Assembly: GCA_024230435.1 (NCBI GenBank)
Contig: JAAERL010000137.1
Span: 1 to 64,000 of the forward strand
From: Desulfobacteraceae bacterium
GTDB taxonomy: Bacteria > Desulfobacterota > Desulfobacteria > Desulfobacterales > Desulfosarcinaceae
DNA length: 64,000 nucleotides
Direction: 5' to 3'
Shown one piece after another: positions 1 to 9,970 of this stretch. Position numbers and translations under genes: made by a program. The notes below the pieces were generated by a model, which worked only from the letters and a program-made list of their open reading frames with translations, was not told the DNA's origin and did no database searches. Each line of letters starts with the position of its first letter. Position 1 is the stretch's first letter.

Positions 1-2
1 AT

Positions 3-1493
3 TGCGTAGAGCCTCCTGAGCCTTGTGATTGCAATACCGGTCCTGAATGTGATCCTAATTGCGATTGCGATCCCGATTGCGAAGAGCCTCCTGAGCCTTG
101 TGATTGCAATACCGGTCCTGAATGTGATCCTAATTGCGATTGCGATCCCGATTGCGAAGAGCCTCCTGAGCCTTGTGATTGCAATACCGGTCCTGAATGC
201 GATCCTAATTGCGATTGCGATCCCGATTGCGATTCCGATCCAACACCAACGCCTGGAGACTTATCTTACATATTAACGGCTGTTCAGGATGGACTTAATA
301 TTGATGATTATACTATGATGGACGATGGTCTAAAGGAGCTTAAATATAGCGAAGTCACGGCAGATCGTGATGTATCCAAAGATAGCTTGATCAATTATCT
401 TACGCAGGATATTACAATGCTTTATCATACAGGCCATGGAGGCCCAGGTTTTGTTGCCACCTCAGGCAGCGGCGGTCTTAAAACAGGGGATCTGACTCCA
501 GGTAAAGTGATTGCGGAAAATGTTATCTGGGCGACGTGTTCGACCAATAATGACGACTCCTGGAAAGATGCATTCAGTGACAATGCCAATACCATCGCCG
601 GATACACCAAAAGCTCTTTTGATGGTACTGATGAAACTGTTGTTAAAAATTATATTAAATATCTTTCAGAAGATTACGATTTCGCCACTGCTTGGTACAT
701 GAGCAATGATAGCATTAATAGTCTTTCTGACCGCTGGTCTGTATTCGCCAGAGAAGGAGAGAACGTGGTAGAATATTCAGCCGAGTCAAACAATACACCA
801 CGGGAAATCAAATCCGAACTGGTACCTGTCGATGAAGATGGAAAACTTGAAATTGCCGAGGATGTTTTAAATAACGGTAGCGATTATAGTAACGCCTATG
901 GCCGTGTCTATATGTACGCCGGGGCACAATCAAGTTTAGGAAACAAAAAGGGAATAAGAAGATTAAAGAGAACCAGTCTGGATAGAAAGAATGCGATTGT
1001 CAAAGGCAAAGCCTATCTCAAAGATATTGGCGAAATGAGATCCTCAATGGTGCTTGATAAAACTTATCCAATCAAATCGCGTAAAGATGATGATGCTCAG
1101 CTTAAGACGGTTGGCTGGGTAACACGCTATTCGATGATAACGCCAAACGGATTGGCAGTCCGAAGCAATAGCGCAGAACCACACAAGACCATAACACTTA
1201 CTGGAGATAGCGAAGTGGTGACAGCATCAATTTTTTGGCCGGAAATCAAGATTGAAAAAGATTCCGAAACCTATGATGTGCTGACTCCAGGACAGGCCAT
1301 TGAAATCGCGAAAGAAAAAATTCTGAGCCGAATTAAACAAGGGCCTGTAAGGATAGCTAGTGTTGAACCGGTATATGGAATTGGCGAAAAGGGAGCCAGG
1401 AAAGCTCACAATCTTGTCCCATGCTATGGTTATTATACTTCAGATGGCCTTTGTTTTGTTGTCAATGCCGTTACAGGAGAATTTATGCCTTAA
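3..1493 (+). CDS. Partial secreted protein: Cys/Asp-rich repeats plus putative clan CD peptidase-like domain
   Basis: The frame is open from base 3, so the gene starts before the window; 496 residues are visible. Residues 1-80 are a 25-residue repeat rich in Cys, Asp and Pro (about six Cys per unit). A short PTPTPGD linker follows, then a domain shared with the next gene. In it I see YHTGHG, and about 37 residues on, IWATC. A Gly-flanked His followed by a strand ending in Cys is the pattern of clan CD cysteine peptidases (caspase, gingipain, clostripain); this assignment is inference from motifs only. The C-terminal part (GWVTRYSMITPNG and EPVYGIG) also matches the neighbour. The export signal would lie upstream, outside the window. 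The repeats could bind metal or form disulfides in the periplasm or outside the cell. Substrate unknown. Confidence 0.7.
   Translation, partial: CVEPPEPCDCNTGPECDPNCDCDPDCEEPPEPCDCNTGPECDPNCDCDPDCEEPPEPCDCNTGPECDPNCDCDPDCDSDPTPTPGDLSYILTAVQDGLNIDDYTMMDDGLKELKYSEVTADRDVSKDSLINYLTQDITMLYHTGHGGPGFVATSGSGGLKTGDLTPGKVIAENVIWATCSTNNDDSWKDAFSDNANTIAGYTKSSFDGTDETVVKNYIKYLSEDYDFATAWYMSNDSINSLSDRWSVFAREGENVVEYSAESNNTPREIKSELVPVDEDGKLEIAEDVLNNGSDYSNAYGRVYMYAGAQSSLGNKKGIRRLKRTSLDRKNAIVKGKAYLKDIGEMRSSMVLDKTYPIKSRKDDDAQLKTVGWVTRYSMITPNGLAVRSNSAEPHKTITLTGDSEVVTASIFWPEIKIEKDSETYDVLTPGQAIEIAKEKILSRIKQGPVRIASVEPVYGIGEKGARKAHNLVPCYGYYTSDGLCFVVNAVTGEFMP
6..232 (+). repeat. Three tandem 75-bp repeats encoding a Cys-rich 25-aa unit
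   Basis: Units begin at 6, 81 and 156 and are almost identical at DNA level; the third differs by a T-to-C change near 200 and ends in a divergent Asp-rich tail. The period is a multiple of three, so each unit adds 25 residues in frame. The first unit starts at the window edge, so more copies probably lie upstream. Inside each unit a shorter GATTGCGATCC-like pattern encodes Asp-Cys doublets. Confidence 0.9.
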
Positions 1494-1539
1494 GAGTAAC
1501 CATTGATTCAACTTTGACATAACCTTAACTAAAATATAG

Positions 1540-1577
1540 CGCGTATTGCCCTTAGCCTGGCAATACGCGTTTTATTT
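1540..1577 (+). terminator. Rho-independent terminator after the first gene
   Basis: An 11-bp perfect stem (CGCGTATTGCC with GGCAATACGCG) and a short loop are followed by TTTTATTTT, 46 bases past the stop codon at 1493. Confidence 0.85.
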
Positions 1578-2128
1578 TAAAAATGATGAATATTAAACAA
1601 GTTGCCGATAGCCAAGGGGGGGGGACGCTGCACGATTTGGATTGATCAGATACACATTATTTCCAGGTAAAATAATTTTGTGCTTGAGTTCGTTCAAAAA
1701 GCAGTGATATGAAATTATATAAAGTCATCCTAAATTATATAAAAACTACAAAAGACGTGTTGAGACTTTCCGGCCGCGTATTAATGTTGCCGCACGGACA
1801 GTTACTATATCTTCATTGGTCATACGTTAAACCTTGCGCTCATCCTGCCTGGCGCCATTTCCATTTAAAAATGCCTTAATTTTGTAAAATTCAGGTGCCA
1901 AATTAACAGTTATTCATCCTGATATTGTTCTCTTTATTCAGTGTCGGGTTTTTGTTGATTGCCTTCCAGTACTCTTAACCAGTGACGGTTAAAGGCCGTC
2001 AGTAAGTGTCCATCGGATGAATTGGTCATTTCGCCGATGGGCGATAGTTATCGGGCCATGGCCTTGGCGGTTAACGATGCCGGGGCATTGTTAACTATAT
2101 ATAAACCATTAAGAGAAAGGTATAAGGC
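1578..2128. other. Non-coding spacer between the tandem paralogues
   Basis: No convincing gene. It holds a run of nine G (1616-1624) and a small inverted repeat near 1981-2002 (GACGGTTAAAGGCCGTC). The promoter of the next gene should lie here, but I cannot pick it with confidence. A purine-rich stretch (AAGAGAAAGGTATAAGG) just before 2129 serves as ribosome binding site. Confidence 0.4.
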
Positions 2129-3844
2129 ATGCAACGTTTGGTAATTGGCAATAGGGTAAAGTTTTGTGCTATTTTGCTGGTAATGACGTTTTTATTTGCC
2201 GGGGTAGCGGACGCCAGGCAAAAAGATTATCAACAAAATGTTTTTGATGATTTTGCGGTGGCGGAAAAAGAGTCCGAGCAATTGGAAAATCAAGACACCA
2301 GAACGTTTTCAGCTAGTAGTTCGGGCCAATGGTTCCGGTACTATATTTCAGTGCCTGAAGAAACTGCTAAGCTAACCGTAAAGATTGATGGCGATAACGG
2401 TGACGCTGATCTATACACTATGTTTGGCGCAGAACCAACAAGGCGAGATTATGATTGCCGCCCCTATGAAGCGGACAGTACTGAAGAGTGTGAGGTTTAT
2501 TATCCCGAGGAAGGCAACTGGTACATAGGCGTTCGCGCGTATCGGATTTTTAGTGATGTAACCTTGAAGGTAGAATACGAAGCCGGAATTACACCCCCGC
2601 CAGGGGATTTGAGTTACACGGTAACCGCGGTAAAGGATAATTTGGATAATACCGATCTATATGACATGGCCGATGAACTTGAGTCACTTGGTTACAGCCT
2701 GGATATATTGGATATTGATGTCTCTACCAGTGATTTGACCAACTATCTGCAAAGAAGCACCACAACGGTTTACCACACCGGCCATGGAAATGTGGGCTAT
2801 GTCGCAACTTCCAGCGGGGGTCTCGAAACATCGGATATGGCGCCCGGCAAGGTTAACGTGGTCAACACCATCTGGGCGACGTGTCTGACAATGGATGACA
2901 GGTCATGGAGAAAGGCTTTTAGTGACAGTGCTGAAACCATGTCCGGGTATACAAATTATTCCTGGGATATTCTTGATGAAGATGTCGTTAAAAACTTTGG
3001 TGATGAACTTGCCGATGGTAAAAGCTATCCTATGGCGTGGTATCTGGCCAACCTTCCCTACAACAATCTTAATGACCGGTGGTTTGTTTTTGCACGGCAA
3101 GGAAATGATATCGTCGAATATTCGGCGGAATCGGGAAATACTCCCGCCAGTGCCAGAGCCGGTGTAGACCTGATAGCCGTTGATCGGGCAGGTAAACTCA
3201 AAGTGGCTAAAGAGATTTTTGCGCATCGCCGCGATTACAATAATTCATTTGGCCGTGTACGTATGTTGCCCGCTAAAAAAACACGGAAGCTGGCAAGGGC
3301 GGGATTGACAATGCTAAAGCGTACCGGCATGACGCGTTCAGATGCCGTAGCAAGGGGTAAATTACATTTCAGCGGCAGCAATGAACACACATCGGCAATG
3401 ATGTTGAGCAAGTCCTTTCCGATCAAATCCCGCAAGAACGATAACGCGTCTTATGAAACAGTGGGCTGGGTCGTGCGCCATACCATGCTGGCGCCGGATG
3501 GTTTAAAAATAACGGGTAACCGGGTAGAACCCCATAGAACCTTAACGTTAACCGAAAATGGTGAAGTTATGGCGTCTTTAACTTACTGGCCCCGGATTAT
3601 AATGGAAAAAGAAGCCGAATCCTGTCAACAATTACTCACCCCTGCTGCAGCAATTCAAATTGCCGCCGAAGCAATTTCTATGCAAATTAAATGCGGCTCT
3701 GTCGATATAGTGGCAGTTGAGCCGGTTTATGGTATAAGCGCTCCGGCATCAAAAGAGCAATTGCTTGTTGCGTCATATGCATTTGTTGGCAATGAGAATT
3801 TTTCCATCGTTGTAAATGCAAAAACAGGAGAACTTTTGCGCTAA
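2129..3844 (+). CDS. Secreted PPC-domain protein with putative clan CD peptidase-like domain
   Basis: The 571-residue product starts with a signal peptide (hydrophobic LLVMTFLFAGVADA, cleavage near residue 29). Residues about 55-150 resemble a bacterial pre-peptidase C-terminal (PPC) beta-sandwich (WFRYYISVPEE, DADLYTMFG, GNWYIGVRAY). After a PPPGD linker, residues about 160-571 are paralogous to the preceding truncated gene, with YHTGHG near residue 213 and IWATC near 252 as candidate catalytic His and Cys. Pairing a PPC domain with a peptidase-like domain is common in secreted proteases, which supports but does not prove the call. The two genes look like a tandem duplication in which the N-terminal module was swapped. 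It may correspond to an uncharacterised DUF family. Confidence 0.7.
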   Translation: MQRLVIGNRVKFCAILLVMTFLFAGVADARQKDYQQNVFDDFAVAEKESEQLENQDTRTFSASSSGQWFRYYISVPEETAKLTVKIDGDNGDADLYTMFGAEPTRRDYDCRPYEADSTEECEVYYPEEGNWYIGVRAYRIFSDVTLKVEYEAGITPPPGDLSYTVTAVKDNLDNTDLYDMADELESLGYSLDILDIDVSTSDLTNYLQRSTTTVYHTGHGNVGYVATSSGGLETSDMAPGKVNVVNTIWATCLTMDDRSWRKAFSDSAETMSGYTNYSWDILDEDVVKNFGDELADGKSYPMAWYLANLPYNNLNDRWFVFARQGNDIVEYSAESGNTPASARAGVDLIAVDRAGKLKVAKEIFAHRRDYNNSFGRVRMLPAKKTRKLARAGLTMLKRTGMTRSDAVARGKLHFSGSNEHTSAMMLSKSFPIKSRKNDNASYETVGWVVRHTMLAPDGLKITGNRVEPHRTLTLTENGEVMASLTYWPRIIMEKEAESCQQLLTPAAAIQIAAEAISMQIKCGSVDIVAVEPVYGISAPASKEQLLVASYAFVGNENFSIVVNAKTGELLR

Positions 3845-3865
3845 CGTTGCTTTAAAAGTTATAAG

Positions 3866-3911
3866 GGGCTCATTTCCTGTCTTCCAAACAGGTTGCAGGA
3901 AATGAGCGCCC
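3866..3911. terminator. Strong hairpin between convergent genes
   Basis: CTCATTTCCTG pairs with CAGGAAATGAG around a 15-base loop, extended by G/C pairs at the base. It lies between the stop of the PPC protein (3844) and the stop of the rhomboid gene (3929, opposite strand). T-runs are poor on both sides, so efficiency is uncertain, but the placement suggests a bidirectional terminator. Confidence 0.55.
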
Positions 3912-3928
3912 GCAGTAAAATCAAAGAA

Positions 3929-4768
3929 TTAAAAGCGTAAAACCAGTGCGATAAAAACGGAGAAAGCCAGGATCAAAGCTGTCAGAACCATGCATACGCC
4001 AGCCAGGGTGCGATGCATCATGGTTTCGCGGCTTTTTTCATTATATCCTAAGATCATCGCAGTTAATACACCAGCGGCCATACCGCCAATGTGGGCCGTA
4101 TTGTTGATGATGGGCACTAAAAAACCAATTGCGACAATGTAAATCGCCCATCCTCCGATCTGTTTGAATACGGCTTGGCCGAATAATCCGCCCCGGCTTT
4201 TGCCGTAATAGAGCGCTGCGCCGATTAAACCGCATAGCGCCGCAGATGCGCCGATGGTAATTTGTATGCCCATTAAACAGGAAAGGTAAAATCCAACAAC
4301 GCCGCTGACGGTGAATATCAAAAAAAAACGGTAGGGTCCGAAAAGCTGGTTTATCAGGGGGCTTAATTGATTCAGGGCAACCAGGTTGAAAAAAATATGC
4401 AGGATCGAACCATGCAGGTAATTGGCGCTAATCAGTGTCCGCCAGCCTAAAATATTCTGGACAATGTTTGACCCTGTAGCCCCCATCAGTTTAAGACTGT
4501 TGCCGGAAGGCGACAGGAAATAAAGAGGGTTCAATCCCAGGTAGAGGCCTTTTGGATCAAGTAAAAGTGTTAACACGTACATGCCGACATTTACGTAAAT
4601 GATCAGTTTTACAAGGTGCTCTCCGCTGCCCCATCCTTTGGTCAGGGGATTGTTTTTCCATTTGGCCCCGGGGGCCTGAATACCGCAATACGGGCACTTA
4701 GGCTCGTCGGCACTGACCAGCTTGCGGCAGTTGGGGCATAGCAAGGATTTTCGTTTTGCCGTATTCAT
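3929..4768 (-). CDS. Rhomboid family intramembrane serine protease with N-terminal zinc ribbon
   Basis: Rhomboids cleave transmembrane proteins within the membrane. The N-terminus carries a zinc-ribbon pair (CPNC near residue 12, CPYC near 27), then six or so hydrophobic segments. Diagnostic motifs are all present: HGSILHIFFN in an early helix, GASAALCG with the nucleophile Ser, and NNTAHIGG with the catalytic His, forming the Ser-His dyad. Length (about 279 aa) is normal for bacterial rhomboids with a cytosolic zinc finger. I use the ATG at 4768; a TTG one codon upstream is possible. The gene begins 6 bp after the aldo/keto reductase stop, so the two are co-transcribed. The zinc ribbon may recruit partners; substrate unknown. 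Confidence 0.9.
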   Translation of the reverse strand: MNTAKRKSLLCPNCRKLVSADEPKCPYCGIQAPGAKWKNNPLTKGWGSGEHLVKLIIYVNVGMYVLTLLLDPKGLYLGLNPLYFLSPSGNSLKLMGATGSNIVQNILGWRTLISANYLHGSILHIFFNLVALNQLSPLINQLFGPYRFFLIFTVSGVVGFYLSCLMGIQITIGASAALCGLIGAALYYGKSRGGLFGQAVFKQIGGWAIYIVAIGFLVPIINNTAHIGGMAAGVLTAMILGYNEKSRETMMHRTLAGVCMVLTALILAFSVFIALVLRF

Positions 4769-4774
4769 CAAGCT

Positions 4775-5734
4775 TTACCATTTCCACATAACAGGGTTGT
4801 CATCAAGATGATCCGTGACCGTCCGGCCAATGGCGTCGATCCGGTCCAGTTCATTCTTATCCAGAACCACGCCGGCTGCGGCTGCGTTTTTTTCGGCCTG
4901 TCCGGCGTTACGCGCACCTGCGATAGCGCAGGTATTGGGTTGGGCGATTACCCAGGCCAGGGCCAGTTGCCCAAGGCTGATCTGTTTTGCTTCGGCAATG
5001 GGCCTTAGCCGATCTAAGGCGGCTTGAACGCGCTGATAATTTTCGTGTTCAAACAGTCGGTTAGCCGTGCGATGGTCGCCCTTTTCAAACTGATGTCCGG
5101 GGCCGAATTTGCCGGTTAACAAGCCCTGGGCCATGGGGGAGTATGCCATGATTGTCATTTGCCGATCAAGGCAATGGGGCCGGATTTGCGGTTCAATGTG
5201 TCTCCAGAAAAGAGAGTAGGGCGGTTGCAAACTGACGATGTCTCCAAACCGGGCCGCTTCCTGCATTTGTTCGCAATTAAAATTTGATACGCCGATTGCA
5301 CGTATCTTGCCGTTCTTTTTCAACTCATTTAGGGCGCCCATGGTTTCTTCCAGGGCGACTTTCGCATGACCGAAACTGCCTGGGGGCCAGTGGATCTGGT
5401 ATAAATCAATGTAATCGGTTCTTAAGTTTTTCAAGGAACGTTCACATGCTTTTATCACCTGGTCATGCTTTAAGTGATTGCTGAACACCTTGCTTGCCAA
5501 TACAATATTTGGGCGCACATCGCTGAGCGCCTCGCCTATCATACGTTCCGAATAACCATTGCCGTAAACTTCGGCAGTATCGAAGGTCGTAATACCCGCC
5601 TGATATGCCTGTCTTAACGCTTGTTTGATTTCGGTTTCATCGATACCGGTCCACATGGCTTTTCCGGCCTGCCATGTTCCCATGATGATTGGAGAAATTT
5701 TTATATCCGTAGGGCCCAAGCTTCTTAGTTCCAT
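4775..5734 (-). CDS. Aldo/keto reductase
   Basis: NADPH-dependent oxidoreductase of the AKR superfamily (TIM barrel). The tetrad is visible: Asp in TFDTAEVYG, the following Tyr, Lys in LASKVF, His in YQIHWP. The cofactor end has VIAQPNTCAIAGARNAGQ, the usual C-terminal NADP loop. At 319 aa the length is typical. The start at 5734 is chosen over an upstream in-frame codon because AAGGAGCGCTT precedes it at correct spacing. It leads a two-gene unit with the rhomboid protease. The substrate cannot be told from sequence; a general aldehyde or sugar-aldehyde reductase is likely. Confidence 0.9.
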   Translation of the reverse strand: MELRSLGPTDIKISPIIMGTWQAGKAMWTGIDETEIKQALRQAYQAGITTFDTAEVYGNGYSERMIGEALSDVRPNIVLASKVFSNHLKHDQVIKACERSLKNLRTDYIDLYQIHWPPGSFGHAKVALEETMGALNELKKNGKIRAIGVSNFNCEQMQEAARFGDIVSLQPPYSLFWRHIEPQIRPHCLDRQMTIMAYSPMAQGLLTGKFGPGHQFEKGDHRTANRLFEHENYQRVQAALDRLRPIAEAKQISLGQLALAWVIAQPNTCAIAGARNAGQAEKNAAAAGVVLDKNELDRIDAIGRTVTDHLDDNPVMWKW

Positions 5735-5930
5735 AAGCGCTCCTTTATTATTTTGTTTCAAACCAAGTACCCCGGTTAAATCATCTTTGCAAGATTTTTT
5801 GAAATTCTAAAGCCATATTTGCTTGGATATGAATCATTTACCCTGCAAATATCCTACCTTAAGGATGATATATAAAATTACAATCAAATTTACGGAATTC
5901 ACAGGGGAATAATTTTGATCAGGACGAAAA

Positions 5931-6004
5931 GGATGCATTTCAAAAAAAAATAGATTTTGGCTGGAAAGATGAAAATTGGGATAATGCATCGAAACATTGA
6001 TTTG
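5931..6004. repeat. Dispersed 72-bp repeat, copy A
   Basis: About 72 bp are nearly the same as 50741-50812: GCATTTCAAAAAAA, then GGCTGG, then GATGAAAATTGGGATAA, then ATGCATCGAAA. The unit lies in the otherwise featureless 5762-6227 spacer upstream of the aldo/keto reductase. ATGCAT occurs near both ends. No coding potential seen. Confidence 0.7.
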
Positions 6005-6227
6005 GAAAATTATCCCAAAAAGCCGTGGTTCATGCCCGATTCCGGGGCCTTATTATTTTAAACATTATAACCGGTTGTATTTATAACGATAAAATTTAGT
6101 TATTTTCCGTAATGAGATTGTAAGCTCCTGAAACATAACGTGAGCCATTTACTAAAACAAATTGATGTAGAAAAAATTGAAAGGTGTATATTTTCAAATG
6201 GTTAATGCCATCAATGCATTCGGGGCA

Positions 6228-7025
6228 CTAACATGACCTTGAATCGTCGGGCCGTGCAATTTTTTTATACACGCTAGGCTCGATATACTTTAAGCTGTGC
6301 TTGAGACCGTTAAGACTTTCTGCTCCTCCAATGATTAAATAACCTTTACTGCCAAGTACATTTTCAAGTTTTTGAATTACAGCTTCTTTTGTGGGAGTGT
6401 CAAAATAGATCATCACATTACGGCAAAAAATAATATCAAAAATCCGGTTTGGCGCAACATCTTTCAAAAGATTGAATTTTTTAAAGCGTATCATCCGCCT
6501 GAGACAGGACTTGGCCCGGATATAACCATTCCATCGCCCAATGCCTTTTTGAAAATATTTTTTAAGCAAATCATCGGGAATGCTGTTTTGGGATTGTTCC
6601 GGGTAAATTGCCCGGGTTGCCTTTTCAAGGCATGTCTCAGAGATGTCGGTTGCCCAAATTAACGGTTTGACGCCGTTATTGAGGCAGTATGCAGCTACTG
6701 AGTACGGCTCTTCGCCGCTTGACGAGGCTGCGCACCAGATGTGCTTACAGTCAGGGCTGATATAATAAAAAGATCTCGATTCACGGAAAAAATACGTGTG
6801 ATTGGTGGATATAGCGTCAATAAACCTGGAACGTTCGATCTTATCGTTCAAAACCATAGTATAGTATTGCTTGTGACTAATATTGAGCAAGCGGAGCCGT
6901 TTGGCTAATCTTGACTTGAGCAGCTCTTGTTTTTCATGGGTAAGGCATATGCCGCATTCATTGTAGACCAGGCTGCTGAATTGCCTGAATTGCTTGTCTG
7001 AAAGTTTTTTGCTTAGAGTTGACAT
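6228..7025 (-). CDS. cheR: Chemotaxis methyltransferase CheR
   Basis: CheR transfers methyl groups from S-adenosylmethionine to glutamates of chemoreceptors, opposing CheB in adaptation. An N-terminal all-helical domain (residues about 1-80) precedes the Rossmann methyltransferase domain. The SAM-binding motif IWCAASSSGEEPYS is clear, as are WATDIS and the IIFCRNVMIYFD block typical of CheR. About 265 aa is the normal size. I use the ATG at 7025; a GTG three codons upstream has a poor ribosome site. It is the last gene of the che operon. No C-terminal pentapeptide-binding or TPR extension is present. Confidence 0.95.
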   Translation of the reverse strand: MSTLSKKLSDKQFRQFSSLVYNECGICLTHEKQELLKSRLAKRLRLLNISHKQYYTMVLNDKIERSRFIDAISTNHTYFFRESRSFYYISPDCKHIWCAASSSGEEPYSVAAYCLNNGVKPLIWATDISETCLEKATRAIYPEQSQNSIPDDLLKKYFQKGIGRWNGYIRAKSCLRRMIRFKKFNLLKDVAPNRIFDIIFCRNVMIYFDTPTKEAVIQKLENVLGSKGYLIIGGAESLNGLKHSLKYIEPSVYKKIARPDDSRSC

Positions 7026-7068
7026 TGCAATCACTCTACGTAAGGCTTAGTGTTATGGGGCTTTCGCT

Positions 7069-7449
7069 TTATTGGCTGTTTGCCAGCCGAACTAATTTTT
7101 TTGCCCGTGCGATCAACTCATTTGCCTTAAACGGTTTTACCATATAATCCCGAATTCCCATGCGTATGACCTCGGTTACTTTGCTTCGTCCGGATTCGGC
7201 GGTCAACATGATGATGGGAATATCCTTTAAATTTTTTTCCTCTTTTAATTTGGACAGCATCTCGATGCCGCACATTATTGGCATGGTAATGTCCAAAATG
7301 ATAAGATCCGGTTTTTCTTTATTAGCCGTGGCGAGACCTTCTACTCCGTTCTCGGCTTCGATGATGTTAACATTATAGGGAATAAACGCTTTGCGGACAA
7401 TTTTTCGAATGGTTATGCTGTCATCGACTGTGAGAACTTTTAAAGGCAT
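7069..7449 (-). CDS. CheY-like single-domain response regulator
   Basis: A 126-residue receiver domain with nothing attached. Acidic pocket D9/D10, phosphoacceptor D53 in LIILDITMP, T83 in IIMLTAES and K105 in YMVKPF are all intact, so phosphorylation by CheA is expected. One of two stand-alone CheY proteins in this operon; it sits between cheB and cheR. Which copy binds the flagellar switch and which acts as a phosphate sink cannot be told from sequence. Confidence 0.93.
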   Translation of the reverse strand: MPLKVLTVDDSITIRKIVRKAFIPYNVNIIEAENGVEGLATANKEKPDLIILDITMPIMCGIEMLSKLKEEKNLKDIPIIMLTAESGRSKVTEVIRMGIRDYMVKPFKANELIARAKKLVRLANSQ

Positions 7450-7525
7450 TGCTGTATCTCCTGTGGTTAATTATAAGATTTTTTGGTGTTAAATTTTATT
7501 GCTGCAATTATTATTCTTATAGCTG

Positions 7526-9048
<1,523 letters not shown>

Positions 9049-9461
9049 CAGGTTCTCCTAAAATACGATTGAGTTTTGTTTTTATTTGTTCAGGGGAAAA
9101 CGGTTTTTTAATGTAAGCGCAAGCGCCTTGCTCTAGAAAGGCGTCAATGCGTTGACGGCTGCCTTCGGTCGTAATTATTACTATTGGGATATCTTTTATG
9201 TTATCGTCACTTTTTATGCGGATGAGTAAATCAAGGCCGTTCATTTCCGGCATATTGTAATCGGTTAGTACAATGTCGAGCCATCGGTCTTTTAGTATAT
9301 CCAGGGCCTGTTTTCCGTTGGAAGCTTCGTGAAACCGGCCGACATTAAACCCGGAGGCTTTAATCGTCTTTTTAATAACCGCCCTCATGGGAGAGGAATC
9401 ATCTACGATTAATACATTATATGCCATGGATTAGTCTCCTTTAATTTTAAGCGAAGATCTT

Positions 9462-9941
9462 TCATAGTTTTTTTAAACCTTTTCCCGAGACTTTAATCCA
9501 TATTTCTCCGCTTTTTACAGCCAATTTTATCGTGCGATTGGAGCTGCCGCCGGTATCCGTATAGTCCATAATGACATTGTTTCGGTGAAAAATTTTCCTA
9601 ACCGCAATATCGTTGCGTTTACCGATGTTAAAGAACTCATTTCGATCCAGAACATTGGAGCCGCCTGCAACAACTACGCGCATTCTCTTTTTTTTTGCGC
9701 CCAATTGATACGCCGCTTTGAATAACATGGGAATACCTGTGTCGGCGAACATGTAGGGATTTGTTTTTGCTTTTACTTCATCAAGGCTCGACTCGGGCAG
9801 CATGAAATGCAACATGCCTGCTACCTTGGCATAGGGATCATAAATGGCGACTCCAATGCAAGAACCTAAAGAATAGGTGGACAGTATATCGTTTGGATCA
9901 TTGCTGACTTTCATGCCCGATACTCCAACAATGATATTCAT
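9462..9941 (-). CDS. cheD: Chemoreceptor glutamine deamidase CheD
   Basis: CheD deamidates glutamines of chemoreceptors and, in CheC-containing systems, is a CheC partner. The catalytic Cys is in TYSLGSCIGVAIYDP (near residue 28), the His in GMLHFMLP (near 45), and a conserved Thr region in DTGGSSNRTI. The length of 159 aa is usual. Translated between cheA and cheY. Confidence 0.96.
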   Translation of the reverse strand: MNIIVGVSGMKVSNDPNDILSTYSLGSCIGVAIYDPYAKVAGMLHFMLPESSLDEVKAKTNPYMFADTGIPMLFKAAYQLGAKKKRMRVVVAGGSNVLDRNEFFNIGKRNDIAVRKIFHRNNVIMDYTDTGGSSNRTIKLAVKSGEIWIKVSGKGLKKL

Positions 9942-9970
9942 GACAGTATCTATAATCCTTTGTTAGACCA

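Noticed and set aside
25-276. A frame coding Ile/Ala-rich repeats (IAIPIAKSLLSL-type)
   Set aside because: It is a shifted reading of the 75-bp repeats; the frame giving Cys/Asp-rich repeats continues into the conserved domain.
5762-6227. Possible small gene between the aldo/keto reductase and cheR
   Set aside because: No frame has a ribosome site or family motif; only the dispersed 72-bp repeat is supportable.
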